This document shows positions 57,116 through 64,000 of a stretch of DNA of 64,000 nucleotides, piece after piece. Made by a program: the position numbers and the translations under genes. Each line of letters starts with the position of its first letter. Position 1 is the stretch's first letter. The stretch comes from an uncultured Thiohalocapsa sp. (GTDB lineage Bacteria > Pseudomonadota > Gammaproteobacteria > Chromatiales > Chromatiaceae), in the NCBI RefSeq assembly GCF_913063425.1, contig NZ_CAJXYK010000003.1, positions 1-64,000 on the forward strand. Reading direction: 5' to 3'. The notes beneath the pieces were generated by a model. The model was not told the DNA's origin. It ran no database searches and was given only the letters and a program-made list of their open reading frames with translations.

Positions 57116-57681
57116 CCCGCCGTCGGCGACCCCAGAACGGCGCAGGCGACAGGACGACCGCGGCCTTCGCACCGGCGAGACCCGTCGCAAGGCCCTCATC
57201 GACGCCGCACAAGCCGGTGAAGAGGTCGACATCTCGAACGGCGATGCCGGCAGCGTCCAGCTCGTGCCTCGCCTGGCTCCGGCAGCACCCCAGGCAAGCG
57301 CACCACTGCGGCCTGGCCGCCTGCGCGGCAAGGTCAAGACGACACCCGTAGGGTCCGCTGTGCGGACCATCCGCCCGCGCAAGGCCACCTGCTCGGACAC
57401 ATAACCGATATCCTGCGCAACACCGGCAGAGGTTCGATGACTTCGGCACTGCGCGAGCCCCGCGTCGGGTTACGGCGCGCTGACCCGACCTACACAGGGT
57501 TGTGGCACAGTCGCGTCGCAGCTGATCATGCCGCGGGTTCCGAAGATGTCGCATCCCCAGGACCACCCGCTGCGTGCAGAGCGCGCCACTGCGCAAGCGC
57601 TCGCCAGCCCGCACTGACTGCGACTCGCTCTTGCGCCGGCTCTTCCGCCAGCCCCAGGCGCTCATCCGGCCGCGCTCCGGC
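57116..57681. other. 566-bp region without a gene
   Basis: I see no gene that I can support. It contains a REP palindrome at 57347. The minus-strand segment around 57130-57175 (AGAKAAVVL) might be frameshifted groEL sequence but is too short to call. Confidence 0.4.
57347..57370. repeat. REP palindrome, GGTCCGC...GCGGACC family
   Basis: CGTAGGGTCCGCTGTGCGGACC with AT after it forms a GGTCCGC-TGT-GCGGACC hairpin. Two copies of the same palindrome with one base changed lie in inverted orientation at 62607-62655. Confidence 0.7.
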
Positions 57682-58143
57682 TCATAGGGCGGGGCTCCCG
57701 CCCAGCAGCCGCTGCCGCTCCAGGGTCTGCAGCAGCTCGATGGGGCGCAGGCCCACGGCGAGCCCCCAGTCCCGTGCCAGCTCGTCATGCCCGGGCGTCG
57801 GTTGGCCCGGCGCGGGTGGATAGAACCGCAGCACGGCCCGACGGTCCGTGCCGCATAGGGGGCGCAGTCGTGCGGCGCATGCGCGCAGCCCGGCGGCCCC
57901 GATGGGGTCGTTGCTGAGGCCCGCGGCCAGCGTGAGCCAATAGCCTGCCCGGCAGGCAGCCGCACCCTCGAGATCCGTCGCGGTGCCGCCGGCGCAATCC
58001 AGGCGCGGGCACCAGCCGTCGAGCATCGCCCGGGTCAGCACGGCGACCTCCTGCTGGAGCGCGCGCGTGTCCGTTCCCGCCGCTTGCCGGCAGATGGCCA
58101 GGAATCTCGCCTGGAACCCGTCTGCTTCATCGCCGCGCGTCAT
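57682..58143 (-). CDS. Unknown protein coupled to a nucleotidyltransferase
   Basis: This 153-residue helical protein has no family I recognise (EADGFQARFLAICRQAAGTDTRALQQEVAVLTRAML; LARDWGLAVGLRPIELLQTLERQRLLGG). Its ATG at 58143 overlaps the stop of the upstream gene by four bases (ATGA). The paired layout, nucleotidyltransferase then small helical partner, is like that of several toxin-antitoxin loci, but the assignment is inference. Confidence 0.55.
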   Translation of the reverse strand: MTRGDEADGFQARFLAICRQAAGTDTRALQQEVAVLTRAMLDGWCPRLDCAGGTATDLEGAAACRAGYWLTLAAGLSNDPIGAAGLRACAARLRPLCGTDRRAVLRFYPPAPGQPTPGHDELARDWGLAVGLRPIELLQTLERQRLLGGSPAL

Positions 58144-58751
58144 GCAGTCGGGTGCTCGGATTGAATCCATCCGGTGACCTGATCCAGGTTCGCGACGATG
58201 AACGCGTCGTTGCCGACGTAGTAGGACAACGCCTCGGTGGCCAGCAGGCGGAAACCCGGCGCGTCGGTCAGCAAGCCCCGCTCGATCAGCAGACGTATGT
58301 CGCCGCGGTCGTTGTCCGCGAACCGGGCAAGCTTGGTGATTGCCAGATCGGCCGGGGCCAGCACGTACAGGCGCAACGGCTTCGGATGTCTCCAGGCCAC
58401 CGGGATCGCACGCGCGGCGTAGTCCGGGTGCAGGAGTCCGAACACCGGCGCGTAGTTGTAGTCGAAGCAAAGCGAGCGCCGGACACCCTGCTCGTCCCGC
58501 CACCCGACCACGAGATCCTGGGGCACCAGAATCCGGTGCGAGAAGATGCTGTCCACGTCCTGCGACACCCGCGCGCCCGTCAGCGCATGCAGCGCGACGC
58601 CACCCGCGATGAAGACATCAACCGGCTCCGGGAGGCCGTCGGGCAGCGATTCGGCGATGATCCCGAACAGCCGCAGCACCGCCGCCATGAAGGGCGTGTC
58701 GCGGGTCAGCGGGGCCTGATCGGTGTCGGGCGCTGGAGCGGTCATCGGCAT
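58140..58751 (-). CDS. Nucleotidyltransferase-like protein (DUF6036/AbiEii-like)
   Basis: This 203-residue protein has the minimal nucleotidyltransferase motif: a strand-turn FIAGGVALHALTGARVSQDVDSIFSHRI, with GG and the D-x-D metal pair (DVDS). A later LRLYVLAPADLAITKLARFADNDRGDIRLLIERGLL resembles the C-terminal part of the DUF6036/AbiEii class. Members act as toxins or antitoxins that modify RNA or proteins. Start at 58751 or 58745 (both ATG). The coupled downstream gene may be its partner. Confidence 0.7.
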   Translation of the reverse strand: MPMTAPAPDTDQAPLTRDTPFMAAVLRLFGIIAESLPDGLPEPVDVFIAGGVALHALTGARVSQDVDSIFSHRILVPQDLVVGWRDEQGVRRSLCFDYNYAPVFGLLHPDYAARAIPVAWRHPKPLRLYVLAPADLAITKLARFADNDRGDIRLLIERGLLTDAPGFRLLATEALSYYVGNDAFIVANLDQVTGWIQSEHPTA

Positions 58752-58768
58752 TTCAGGAACACGGATTC

Positions 58769-59434
58769 GCCATAAGCATAGCGCCTGCGGGCGCCGCGGC
58801 GTGGATCGCTGCGAGCGCCGACGACACCGAGATCGGCAGGCAGGCGATCATCAACGCGTTCCGGATACTTGAGGAGGAGACCATTCCACAGCCCGGCTCC
58901 ACCCCAGACAATCCGCTGGTTCCCGACCCCGATCCCACGACCGGCGGCTGGGACTTCACCGACGTGGACGTGGAGCCCGGCAGCTGGACCTTCTTCGACC
59001 CGCTGGTGGCCATCGGCTACGACTACATCGTCGACGCCGGGCCCAACATCGCCGGTGTCACCCTGCCGGAGGTCGGCGACAACCTGTTCGAGCTGTACCT
59101 CTGGAGCGGCATTGACTGGAATCTGGAAACCGACACCCTAGCGGCCGGCACGGAGCACATGTTCGCCACCGCCGGCGTGGACCGCTTCCGCATCCTGGGC
59201 ATCGAGACCGACGCCCTGCTGGACCCGAACGATCCCTTCGCGTTTTTCACCGGCCTCGACTTCGTCAGCGCCGGCACGGTCAGCCTGAGCCAGATCCCGA
59301 TCACCGCCTTCGTCAGCGCGCCCGCGACGGCGCTCCTGTTCGCGGTCGCGGGCCTGTCGTTCGCCGGACTGCGCCGGCGCCGGGGATCGATGGCCAAACG
59401 CGACTTGGGCACCGGCCAGGGATGCGGCAATTGA
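58769..59434 (+). pseudogene. 5'-truncated PEP-CTERM surface protein
   Basis: An open frame encodes a beta-rich domain (WDFTDVDVEPGSWTFFDPLVAIGYDYIVDAGPNIAG...GVDRFRILGIE) and a C-terminal sorting signal: SAPATALLFAVAGLSFAGLRRRR. The first part (IAPAGAAAWIAASADDTEIGRQ) has no ATG and no signal peptide; GTG at 58958 or 58964 are the only near starts and would leave a protein that cannot be exported. The gene has probably lost its 5' end at the junction with the nucleotidyltransferase gene. Confidence 0.55.
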
Positions 59435-59569
59435 TCGGCACTTGACAGTTGATCCGCCGCGAGGGATCGCGGCGTTCCGTTGGGAGGAGAAAGCGTGGCG
59501 ACTGAGCCCGGCGGCGAGACGCGATATCCGGGCACGCCCTGTTCGCTCATGGTTGCGCGCGCTCCCGCA

Positions 59570-60187
59570 TCACTCCGTCAAACCAAGGATGAAACCAACA
59601 TCCAGCTCGATCTCGGCAAACGGCCTGATTCGCACCTTCCCCGGCTCCGTGACTTTGGCAATGACGCGGTAGCTGTTGCCCTCCAGCTCGTGCGCGGCCA
59701 GCGCGCCTTCCTCCGGCCAGATCAGCCAGTAGAAGGGCACCCGATGGCGCTGCAGCAGCAGCGGTAGCTGTACTGTGTCCTTTCGCTCGTGCCCGGGGGA
59801 GACGATTTCCCAGACCCAGTCCGGGGCAAGATCCACCACGCCGGTCGGGAGACTCGGCAGACGCTGCTTGCGCCAACCCGCGAGATCGTGACTCGGGCAC
59901 TGGTGTGGCTCGTAAGCGACGCTGACCTCGGTCGCGATCCACCAGCCACCGGGATCGGAGCCGCGGGTGAAGGAGCTGAGCTCGGTCCGGGCATTGCCCT
60001 GGACCACACCGTGCTTGAGCCGCGCCATCGGCCGACGCACGACCTCGCCGTCGATGAGCTCGACACGCTCCTCGGGGCTGGTGAGAAGATCGTCGATGGT
60101 CTTGAGTTGCAGTGCTTCCACGGCGCGACCTCCTGTGGTGGCTGGCAGCTTGACGGTCGGCACGTCGGCGGCGGCTGCCCGGGCCAT
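59570..60187 (-). CDS. Uma2 family (DUF820) restriction-endonuclease-like protein
   Basis: This 205-residue protein has the Uma2 core: ERVELIDGEVVRRPMARLKHGVVQGN, LAPDWVWEIVSPGHERKDT (acidic residue and the S-P motif), LPLLLQRHRVPFYWLIWPEEGALAAHEL. It is a second, shorter and diverged paralogue of the gene at 32041. The function of the family is not established. An alternative start about 25 codons later would remove a poorly conserved leader. Confidence 0.85.
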   Translation of the reverse strand: MARAAAADVPTVKLPATTGGRAVEALQLKTIDDLLTSPEERVELIDGEVVRRPMARLKHGVVQGNARTELSSFTRGSDPGGWWIATEVSVAYEPHQCPSHDLAGWRKQRLPSLPTGVVDLAPDWVWEIVSPGHERKDTVQLPLLLQRHRVPFYWLIWPEEGALAAHELEGNSYRVIAKVTEPGKVRIRPFAEIELDVGFILGLTE

Positions 60188-60485
60188 CCGACCCGCCGGA
60201 TACTAGCGAAGAAGCGCCATCTTCGAAACGTGAAGAGCGCCGCAGCGCGGATGCAGCGAAGCGGAATCCGGGTCTTGCGTCATTCCCCGAGTCATCCATC
60301 TCTCCGGGCCCTGCCGCTCGGTACCCGCGGGCATCCGGGCGTGCAGCGCGCCGGCAAGTCCGTGACATGCGGCAGCTGCCGGTCGCCCCACGAAGGTCTT
60401 CGGCAAGGGGCAGAGCGCCCGTCGATCCGTGACACCGCGGAGCGGTGTCACGAGCGGGCTTGAATTGCGTAGTCCCCAAAAAGGT

Positions 60486-60513
60486 AAAAGGCCCCGCTTG
60501 AGCGGGGCCTTTT
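60486..60513. terminator. Perfect bidirectional intrinsic terminator
   Basis: AAAAGGCCCCGCT (60486-60498) pairs with AGCGGGGCCTTTT (60501-60513): a 13-bp stem with a tight loop, A-tract and T-tract, so it can work both ways. The minus-strand transcript it would stop is the groEL fragment. Confidence 0.85.
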
Positions 60514-60536
60514 GCCTCGCCGTCCCTGGCGACCAT

Positions 60537-60570
60537 AGCGGAGTTTTCGCCGTCAGGCGAAAAATCCGCT
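60537..60570. terminator. Hairpin following the groEL fragment
   Basis: AGCGGAGTTTTCGCC and GGCGAAAAATCCGCT form a 15-bp stem with one mismatch and a GTCA loop, two bases beyond the groEL-fragment stop. It lies before the stronger terminator at 60486. Confidence 0.55.
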
Positions 60571-60571
60571 G

Positions 60572-60619
60572 TTACATCATCCCCATGCCACCGATGTCGC
60601 CCATGCCGCCACTACCGGA
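60572..60619 (-). pseudogene. groEL 3'-end fragment (second copy)
   Basis: On the minus strand the last codons read SGSGGMGDIGGMGMM and TAA, the Gly-Met tail of GroEL. An in-frame TGA lies just upstream, and the sequence beyond does not continue as GroEL. The following hairpins look like an original groEL terminator. Confidence 0.5.
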
Positions 60620-60887
60620 TCACACCCAGGTCCTGGTCGTGGTTGCGCCGGTGATGCTTCGACGCGGTCGATGACGGCATCGCGGAGGCCGTTGGGGCAC
60701 GACTCATGCGACACTTTGCTGATAAGTCGATCCGGAAACAGCCGGACACATCGTAGCCGGATAGGCGGCGGCGCATCCGCCGTCTCGGCCGGCGGCGGAT
60801 GTGCCTGCGCTTGGTGGCGCTGCCACCGGGTCGTTGCTTCGGACAGGGATCTTCGCGTTATCAAGTGGTTTCGGGGCTCACGTGGAC

Positions 60888-63179
60888 ATGGCGGACAACG
60901 CGGACGACGAGATGGGGCAGGTGATCCGCTGCGACCCGACGGCGGGCTGGGACGGCATCGTCGCGGCGCTGGAGCAGGCGCGGGTGCTGGTGTCTGCCCG
61001 GACCCTGGCAGCGTCACAGAGCGCAGACTCCACCGGCGCGGAGGCCGGCGACGGCCCGGGGCCGCGGGTGGAGATCGCGCCCGGCACCTACCGGGGCGAG
61101 GTGCCGCTGCGGGTGCCGCCCGGCGTCACGCTGGCGGCGGCGGGGCTGCCACCGGCGGACGCCGCGGCGGAGGCCGCAACGGCGCCGGCGGCGCAGCCCG
61201 GCGCGGGGCTGCCGGTGCGGCTGGACTGGCACGGCGACGGCTCCGCGCTGCGCCTGGAGCGGGCCGACGGCGCCCGCGTCCTCGGGCTGCACCCGGTGGG
61301 GCATTGGCCGGACATCGCCGAGCAGGACGCGCTGAAAAGGCCCGACACGGCGCTGATCCACGTCATCGACAGCACCGGCGTCGAGGTTCGGCACTGCCGC
61401 TGCGAGGACGGTGGTAGGCTGGCCCCTGGGCTGCAGCTGCAGCGCAGCGACGATTGCCAGGTGACGCACTGCGCTTCGGTCGGCTGCCGCCATGGCCTAA
61501 GCGCGATATCCAGCGTCGGCCTGCGGGTGAGCGGGTGCCGGCTGTGCACGAACCTGTGGTCCGGCATCGCGCTCTTCCGCGACAGCACGACCCCGACGCG
61601 CGCCTGCTCCGCCGACCTCATCGCCAACCGCTGCCACGACAACGGCGGAGCGGGCATCGTCTACGGCTCCTCCGACGGCCACGCCGAAGGGAACGACTGC
61701 TTGGAGAATGCCGCCGACGGCATCGCGGTGACACGGTACTCGGACGCCTGCGAAGACCCGTCCAGCCCCACCCTACTCGCCAACCGCTGCCACGACAACG
61801 GCGAAGCGGGTATACTCTACATCTCCTCCGACGGCCACGCCGAGGGCAACGACTGCTGGGGGAATGCCCGCTTCGGCATCGCGGTGCAACGGAGCGAGAA
61901 CGCACCCGAAGCCCCATCCAGCCCCACCCTGCTCGCCAACCGCTGCCACGACAATGGCGAAGCGGGCATCAGCTACTTCTCCTCCGACGGCCACGCCGAG
62001 GGCAACGACTGCTGGGGGAATGCGCTCTACGGCATCGCGCTGCAACGGAGCAAGGACGCACCCGAAGCCCCGTCCAGGCCCACCCTGCTCGCTAATCGCT
62101 GTCATCAGAACGGTGGATTCGGTATTCGCTATCTGTCCTCCGACGGCCAAGCCGAGGGCAACTGGTGCTGGGCCAACGGGCTGACCAACGAGATCGCCCG
62201 CAAGGAACAGACGGAGCCGCGCCCCCTCGGCCCGAGCCGGGTGGAGATCCACAGCCATTACACCAAGCCGCCGAAGGACCCCGCCGAGCTGGCGGCGGAG
62301 CGGTTGGCGGCGCGCCCGGATGCGGCGCTGGTGCGGGCGCTGACGGAGGCCGGGGTGGCCGATGCGGCGCGGCTGGCGGACTTCCTCGGCAGCGGCTGCC
62401 GCGGTTGCCTGCGGCGGTTCTGGGCGGGGCCGGCGGCGGTGGTGCGCCCGGCGGAGGCTGAGGATGGCGGGGGCGATGGTGCGCAGACGCCAGTTGCGGC
62501 GGAGTCGCCAGTGGATGAGGCCGACGCGCCGCAGTTGTATGAGCTGCGGTGGGCGGATGAGGTTGTGGCGGCGGATGCCGGTGGTGAGGGTGACAGGCCC
62601 GGCATTGGTCCGCAGAGCGGACCCTACGGTGCTCGCAGGGTCCGCTCTGCGGACCGTGGCGTTGCTGGGGCCTCGGAGGACGCCGGACCAAAGTCGGAAC
62701 AGGCCTCAACCGGACGCAAGCACCGCGGCCTCAGCATCCCCCGGTACCGGCCAGATGCCGAGGCGGACCGCCGACACCCGGCGCTGGGGGCAACCGACGA
62801 GCCGTCCACCGAGGAACCCGCCACGCCACCGGACCCGCTGTCGGACCGGCTCGACGCCTGGGTGCTGGAGTGGCTGCGCCGGCAACGGGAGACGGACGCG
62901 CTGGATGGGGCCTTCGGGCGGGGGCCATGCTGGGCGCTGGCCCTGTTCTCCGTGCTCCCGGACACGCCGAAGGTGCTGCGGCAGCTCGGTAATGCCCGCA
63001 ACCGGGAGCGCTGGCTGGACCGACTGGCGCGCCGGGATGCGGCCCTGGGCCGGGAGCAGGCGCCGGTGGTGCTGATGGACGCGCCTTGGGAGCTGAGCCT
63101 GACCGACGACGGCCTGGCGGCGTCCGTCGGCGCCGAGCCGGAGCCGGCGGCGGGCCGCCGACCCGGCTCCGCCCTGTGA
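60888..63179 (+). CDS. Right-handed beta-helix repeat protein
   Basis: This 763-residue protein has an N-terminal region (residues 1-245) ending in DDCQVTHCASVGCRHGLSAI-type short beta-helix coils. Four 52-residue repeats follow (LLANRCHDNGEAGISYFSSDGHAEGNDCWGNA pattern), each with N-x-C turns of the NosD/pectate-lyase type. The C-terminal third is rich in Ala, Arg and Glu, with a compact segment WVLEWLRRQRETDALDGAFGRGPCWALALFSVLP and APVVLMDAPWELSLTDD. No signal peptide is seen, so it may be cytoplasmic or need a partner. ATG 60888 lies in VDMADNADDE; GTG 60882 is an alternative. A REP pair is embedded in the frame at 62607. The same frame reopens in a membrane protein after TGA. Confidence 0.75.
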   Translation: MADNADDEMGQVIRCDPTAGWDGIVAALEQARVLVSARTLAASQSADSTGAEAGDGPGPRVEIAPGTYRGEVPLRVPPGVTLAAAGLPPADAAAEAATAPAAQPGAGLPVRLDWHGDGSALRLERADGARVLGLHPVGHWPDIAEQDALKRPDTALIHVIDSTGVEVRHCRCEDGGRLAPGLQLQRSDDCQVTHCASVGCRHGLSAISSVGLRVSGCRLCTNLWSGIALFRDSTTPTRACSADLIANRCHDNGGAGIVYGSSDGHAEGNDCLENAADGIAVTRYSDACEDPSSPTLLANRCHDNGEAGILYISSDGHAEGNDCWGNARFGIAVQRSENAPEAPSSPTLLANRCHDNGEAGISYFSSDGHAEGNDCWGNALYGIALQRSKDAPEAPSRPTLLANRCHQNGGFGIRYLSSDGQAEGNWCWANGLTNEIARKEQTEPRPLGPSRVEIHSHYTKPPKDPAELAAERLAARPDAALVRALTEAGVADAARLADFLGSGCRGCLRRFWAGPAAVVRPAEAEDGGGDGAQTPVAAESPVDEADAPQLYELRWADEVVAADAGGEGDRPGIGPQSGPYGARRVRSADRGVAGASEDAGPKSEQASTGRKHRGLSIPRYRPDAEADRRHPALGATDEPSTEEPATPPDPLSDRLDAWVLEWLRRQRETDALDGAFGRGPCWALALFSVLPDTPKVLRQLGNARNRERWLDRLARRDAALGREQAPVVLMDAPWELSLTDDGLAASVGAEPEPAAGRRPGSAL
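61623..62246 (+). repeat. Four 156-bp tandem repeats in the beta-helix gene
   Basis: GCCAACCGCTGCCACGACAA recurs at 61623, 61779 and 61935, with a diverged copy at 62091, always 156 bases apart (52 codons). The middle two copies are nearly identical, indicating recent duplication or gene conversion. Confidence 0.9.
62607..62655. repeat. REP pair inside the beta-helix coding region
   Basis: GGTCCGCAGAGCGGACCCT (62607-62625) and its exact reverse complement (62637-62655) form a 19-bp inverted repeat with an 11-base spacer. Each arm is itself a GGTCCGC...GCGGACC palindrome. In frame it encodes the unusual GPQSGPYGARRVRSADRG segment. Confidence 0.8.
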
Positions 63180-63194
63180 CGGGCGCTGGAGCGG

Positions 63195-64000
63195 ATGTTG
63201 CTGCGGCGCGCCCTGGCGGAGGCGAGCGCCGGGCGGCGCGTCCGCCGCTGGCCCTTCGGCGGGCGCAAGTGGGGCGCGACGACCGGGCGGCGGCGCGCTG
63301 CCGGCGCGCCCGGCGCCTTGTCCGCACCCGAGCTGCGCCGGGCGCGCCGACGGGAGCGGCGGCGCCTGCTCCGCGGCCTGCCGCCGGCGGCGCTGCTGGG
63401 GCTCGGCGTGTGGACCCTGTTGCTGGCGGGCGGGGTGCTGATCGGCGCGCAGGAGGCGGGGCTGCTGCGCTGGGCGGACCTGCTGACGCTGGCCGAGGCC
63501 CCGCCCGCGGACTGGCCGACGCTGGCGGCGGCGCTGGGCGCCGGGTTCGCGGACGCCTGGCTCGGCCTCGGGGTGTTCGGCGCCCCGGCCTGGCTGCTCT
63601 GGCCGCTGGCGGCGCTGTGGCTCTGGGTGCAGGGCCTGAACCTGGCCCTGCCCAGCGCGCTGCATCTGCGCTTCTGGCAGGAGCGCCGGCTGCGGGCCGT
63701 GCTGGTCAACAACCTGTTCTCCTTTCTCTCATCCAAGCAGGACGACGGCCACCAACCCGGCCCGCTGGCGCGGCTGGCGGCGCACCTGGAGCGGCGGGCG
63801 CGGCGGCGCTGGCTGCGGCGGCGGCTGTTCGGGCGCCGGCACGCCTTCGCCGCGCCGCCGGACCTGGCGCTGCTGATGCTGCGGGACATGGACGGGCTCG
63901 CAGACGAGGACATCCCCTGGCTGCAAGCACTGGCGGCGCTGAAGCGACCCCGCCAGGGCCTGCTGCTGGTGTCCCAGAGCGCCGACACCTCGAGCCTGGA
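63195..64000 (+). CDS. Membrane protein with NTPase-like segment, partial at window end
   Basis: The frame from ATG 63195 stays open to the last base (268 codons seen), so the gene continues beyond the window. The product starts very Arg-rich, then has two transmembrane stretches (PPAALLGLGVWTLLLAGGVL; APAWLLWPLAALWLWVQG). A later segment LALLMLRDMDGLADEDIPWLQAL and LLLVSQSADTSS looks like a Walker B-type region of a P-loop NTPase, without the Walker A being seen yet. It is in the same frame as the preceding beta-helix gene, separated by one TGA at 63177-63179 and five codons. The two may be a coupled pair or one broken gene. Confidence 0.6.
   Translation, partial: MLLRRALAEASAGRRVRRWPFGGRKWGATTGRRRAAGAPGALSAPELRRARRRERRRLLRGLPPAALLGLGVWTLLLAGGVLIGAQEAGLLRWADLLTLAEAPPADWPTLAAALGAGFADAWLGLGVFGAPAWLLWPLAALWLWVQGLNLALPSALHLRFWQERRLRAVLVNNLFSFLSSKQDDGHQPGPLARLAAHLERRARRRWLRRRLFGRRHAFAAPPDLALLMLRDMDGLADEDIPWLQALAALKRPRQGLLLVSQSADTSSL

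Larger units (their letters stand above)
60188..60887. other. 700-bp region with hairpins and a groEL fragment
   Basis: No complete gene. From right to left on the minus strand it holds a groEL tail (60572-60619), a 15-bp hairpin (60537-60570), a perfect intrinsic terminator (60486-60513) and a 10-bp palindrome (60429-60451, GTGACACCGC-GGA-GCGGTGTCAC). This is the order expected downstream of a groEL gene. Confidence 0.55.

Noticed and set aside
61623-62246. Regular repeats that might be a CRISPR array
   Set aside because: The period is 156 bases, the repeats are coding and in frame, and there are no unique spacers.

Overview
The window is a strongly GC-rich chromosomal segment from a gammaproteobacterium. 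A purple sulfur bacterium or relative (Chromatiales) is the best guess. The support is a nifV-x-nifW-nifZ-nifM operon with a sigma-54 promoter, a LexA box of the gammaproteobacterial CTGT-N8-ACAG type, several PEP-CTERM-like surface proteins, Uma2 and DUF29 genes, an NAGGN osmolyte amidotransferase and an octaheme hydroxylamine-oxidoreductase-type cytochrome. The taxonomic call is inference; there is no rRNA or photosynthesis gene here to confirm it.

Layout. 1-820: remnants (ImmA/IrrE peptidase, a stub of a type I DNA methylase) abutting the 3' end of a tRNA-Thr, as in an eroded island. 889-3768: coaX, a PBP7-type endopeptidase and an EamA transporter. 3769-6445: octaheme HAO-like cytochrome and a small periplasmic TPR protein, behind a leader with TGTCA-type inverted repeats. 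6868-12236: TPR/beta-barrel protein, FecR protein and a TIR-STAND-FGE protein split by an in-frame amber codon. 12660-17593: two overlapping lipid-activation genes, one an ACP-FAAL-PlsC fusion. 17601-20790: SOS-controlled dnaE2. 21146-25283: a VPxPA-CTERM protein, mlaA, a TraB/GumN protein, rnt and grxD. 25414-31800: a phosphodiesterase-TPR-sulfotransferase fusion with a coupled small gene, a PEP-CTERM-like protein and the NAGGN amidotransferase. 32041-39705: Uma2, hyuB, sodB, a Gdx/SugE exporter, bacteriohemerythrin, a DNA ligase and a double-thioredoxin protein. 39854-42086: an isolated V-type ATPase B-D pair. 42279-46671: DUF29 and the nif operon. 46974-52812: NUDIX, glgX, 6-phosphogluconate dehydrogenase and zwf (glycogen and pentose phosphate carbon flow). 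52957-56929: a poly-aspartate Tat lipoprotein, an unknown protein, a SulP transporter with a large insertion and a HIT protein. 57051-64000: accessory region with two groEL 3'-end fragments, REP palindromes, a nucleotidyltransferase pair, a 5'-truncated PEP-CTERM gene, a second Uma2, and a beta-helix repeat protein followed in the same frame by a membrane protein that runs off the window.

Interspersed repeats tie the window together. One REP family (GTGGGAGCGGC...GCCGCGA) lies at 5867, 28791 and 29912. A second (GGTCCGC...GCGGACC) lies at 57347 and inside a coding region at 62607. A third short motif (ACCGTCACCGTATTT) lies upstream of the HAO gene and inside a 67-bp inverted-repeat element at 56312. 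The best candidates for new biology are the barrel/FecR/TIR-STAND-FGE locus, the ACP-FAAL-PlsC module, the phosphodiesterase-TPR-sulfotransferase fusion, the poly-Asp lipoprotein and the beta-helix locus at the right edge.
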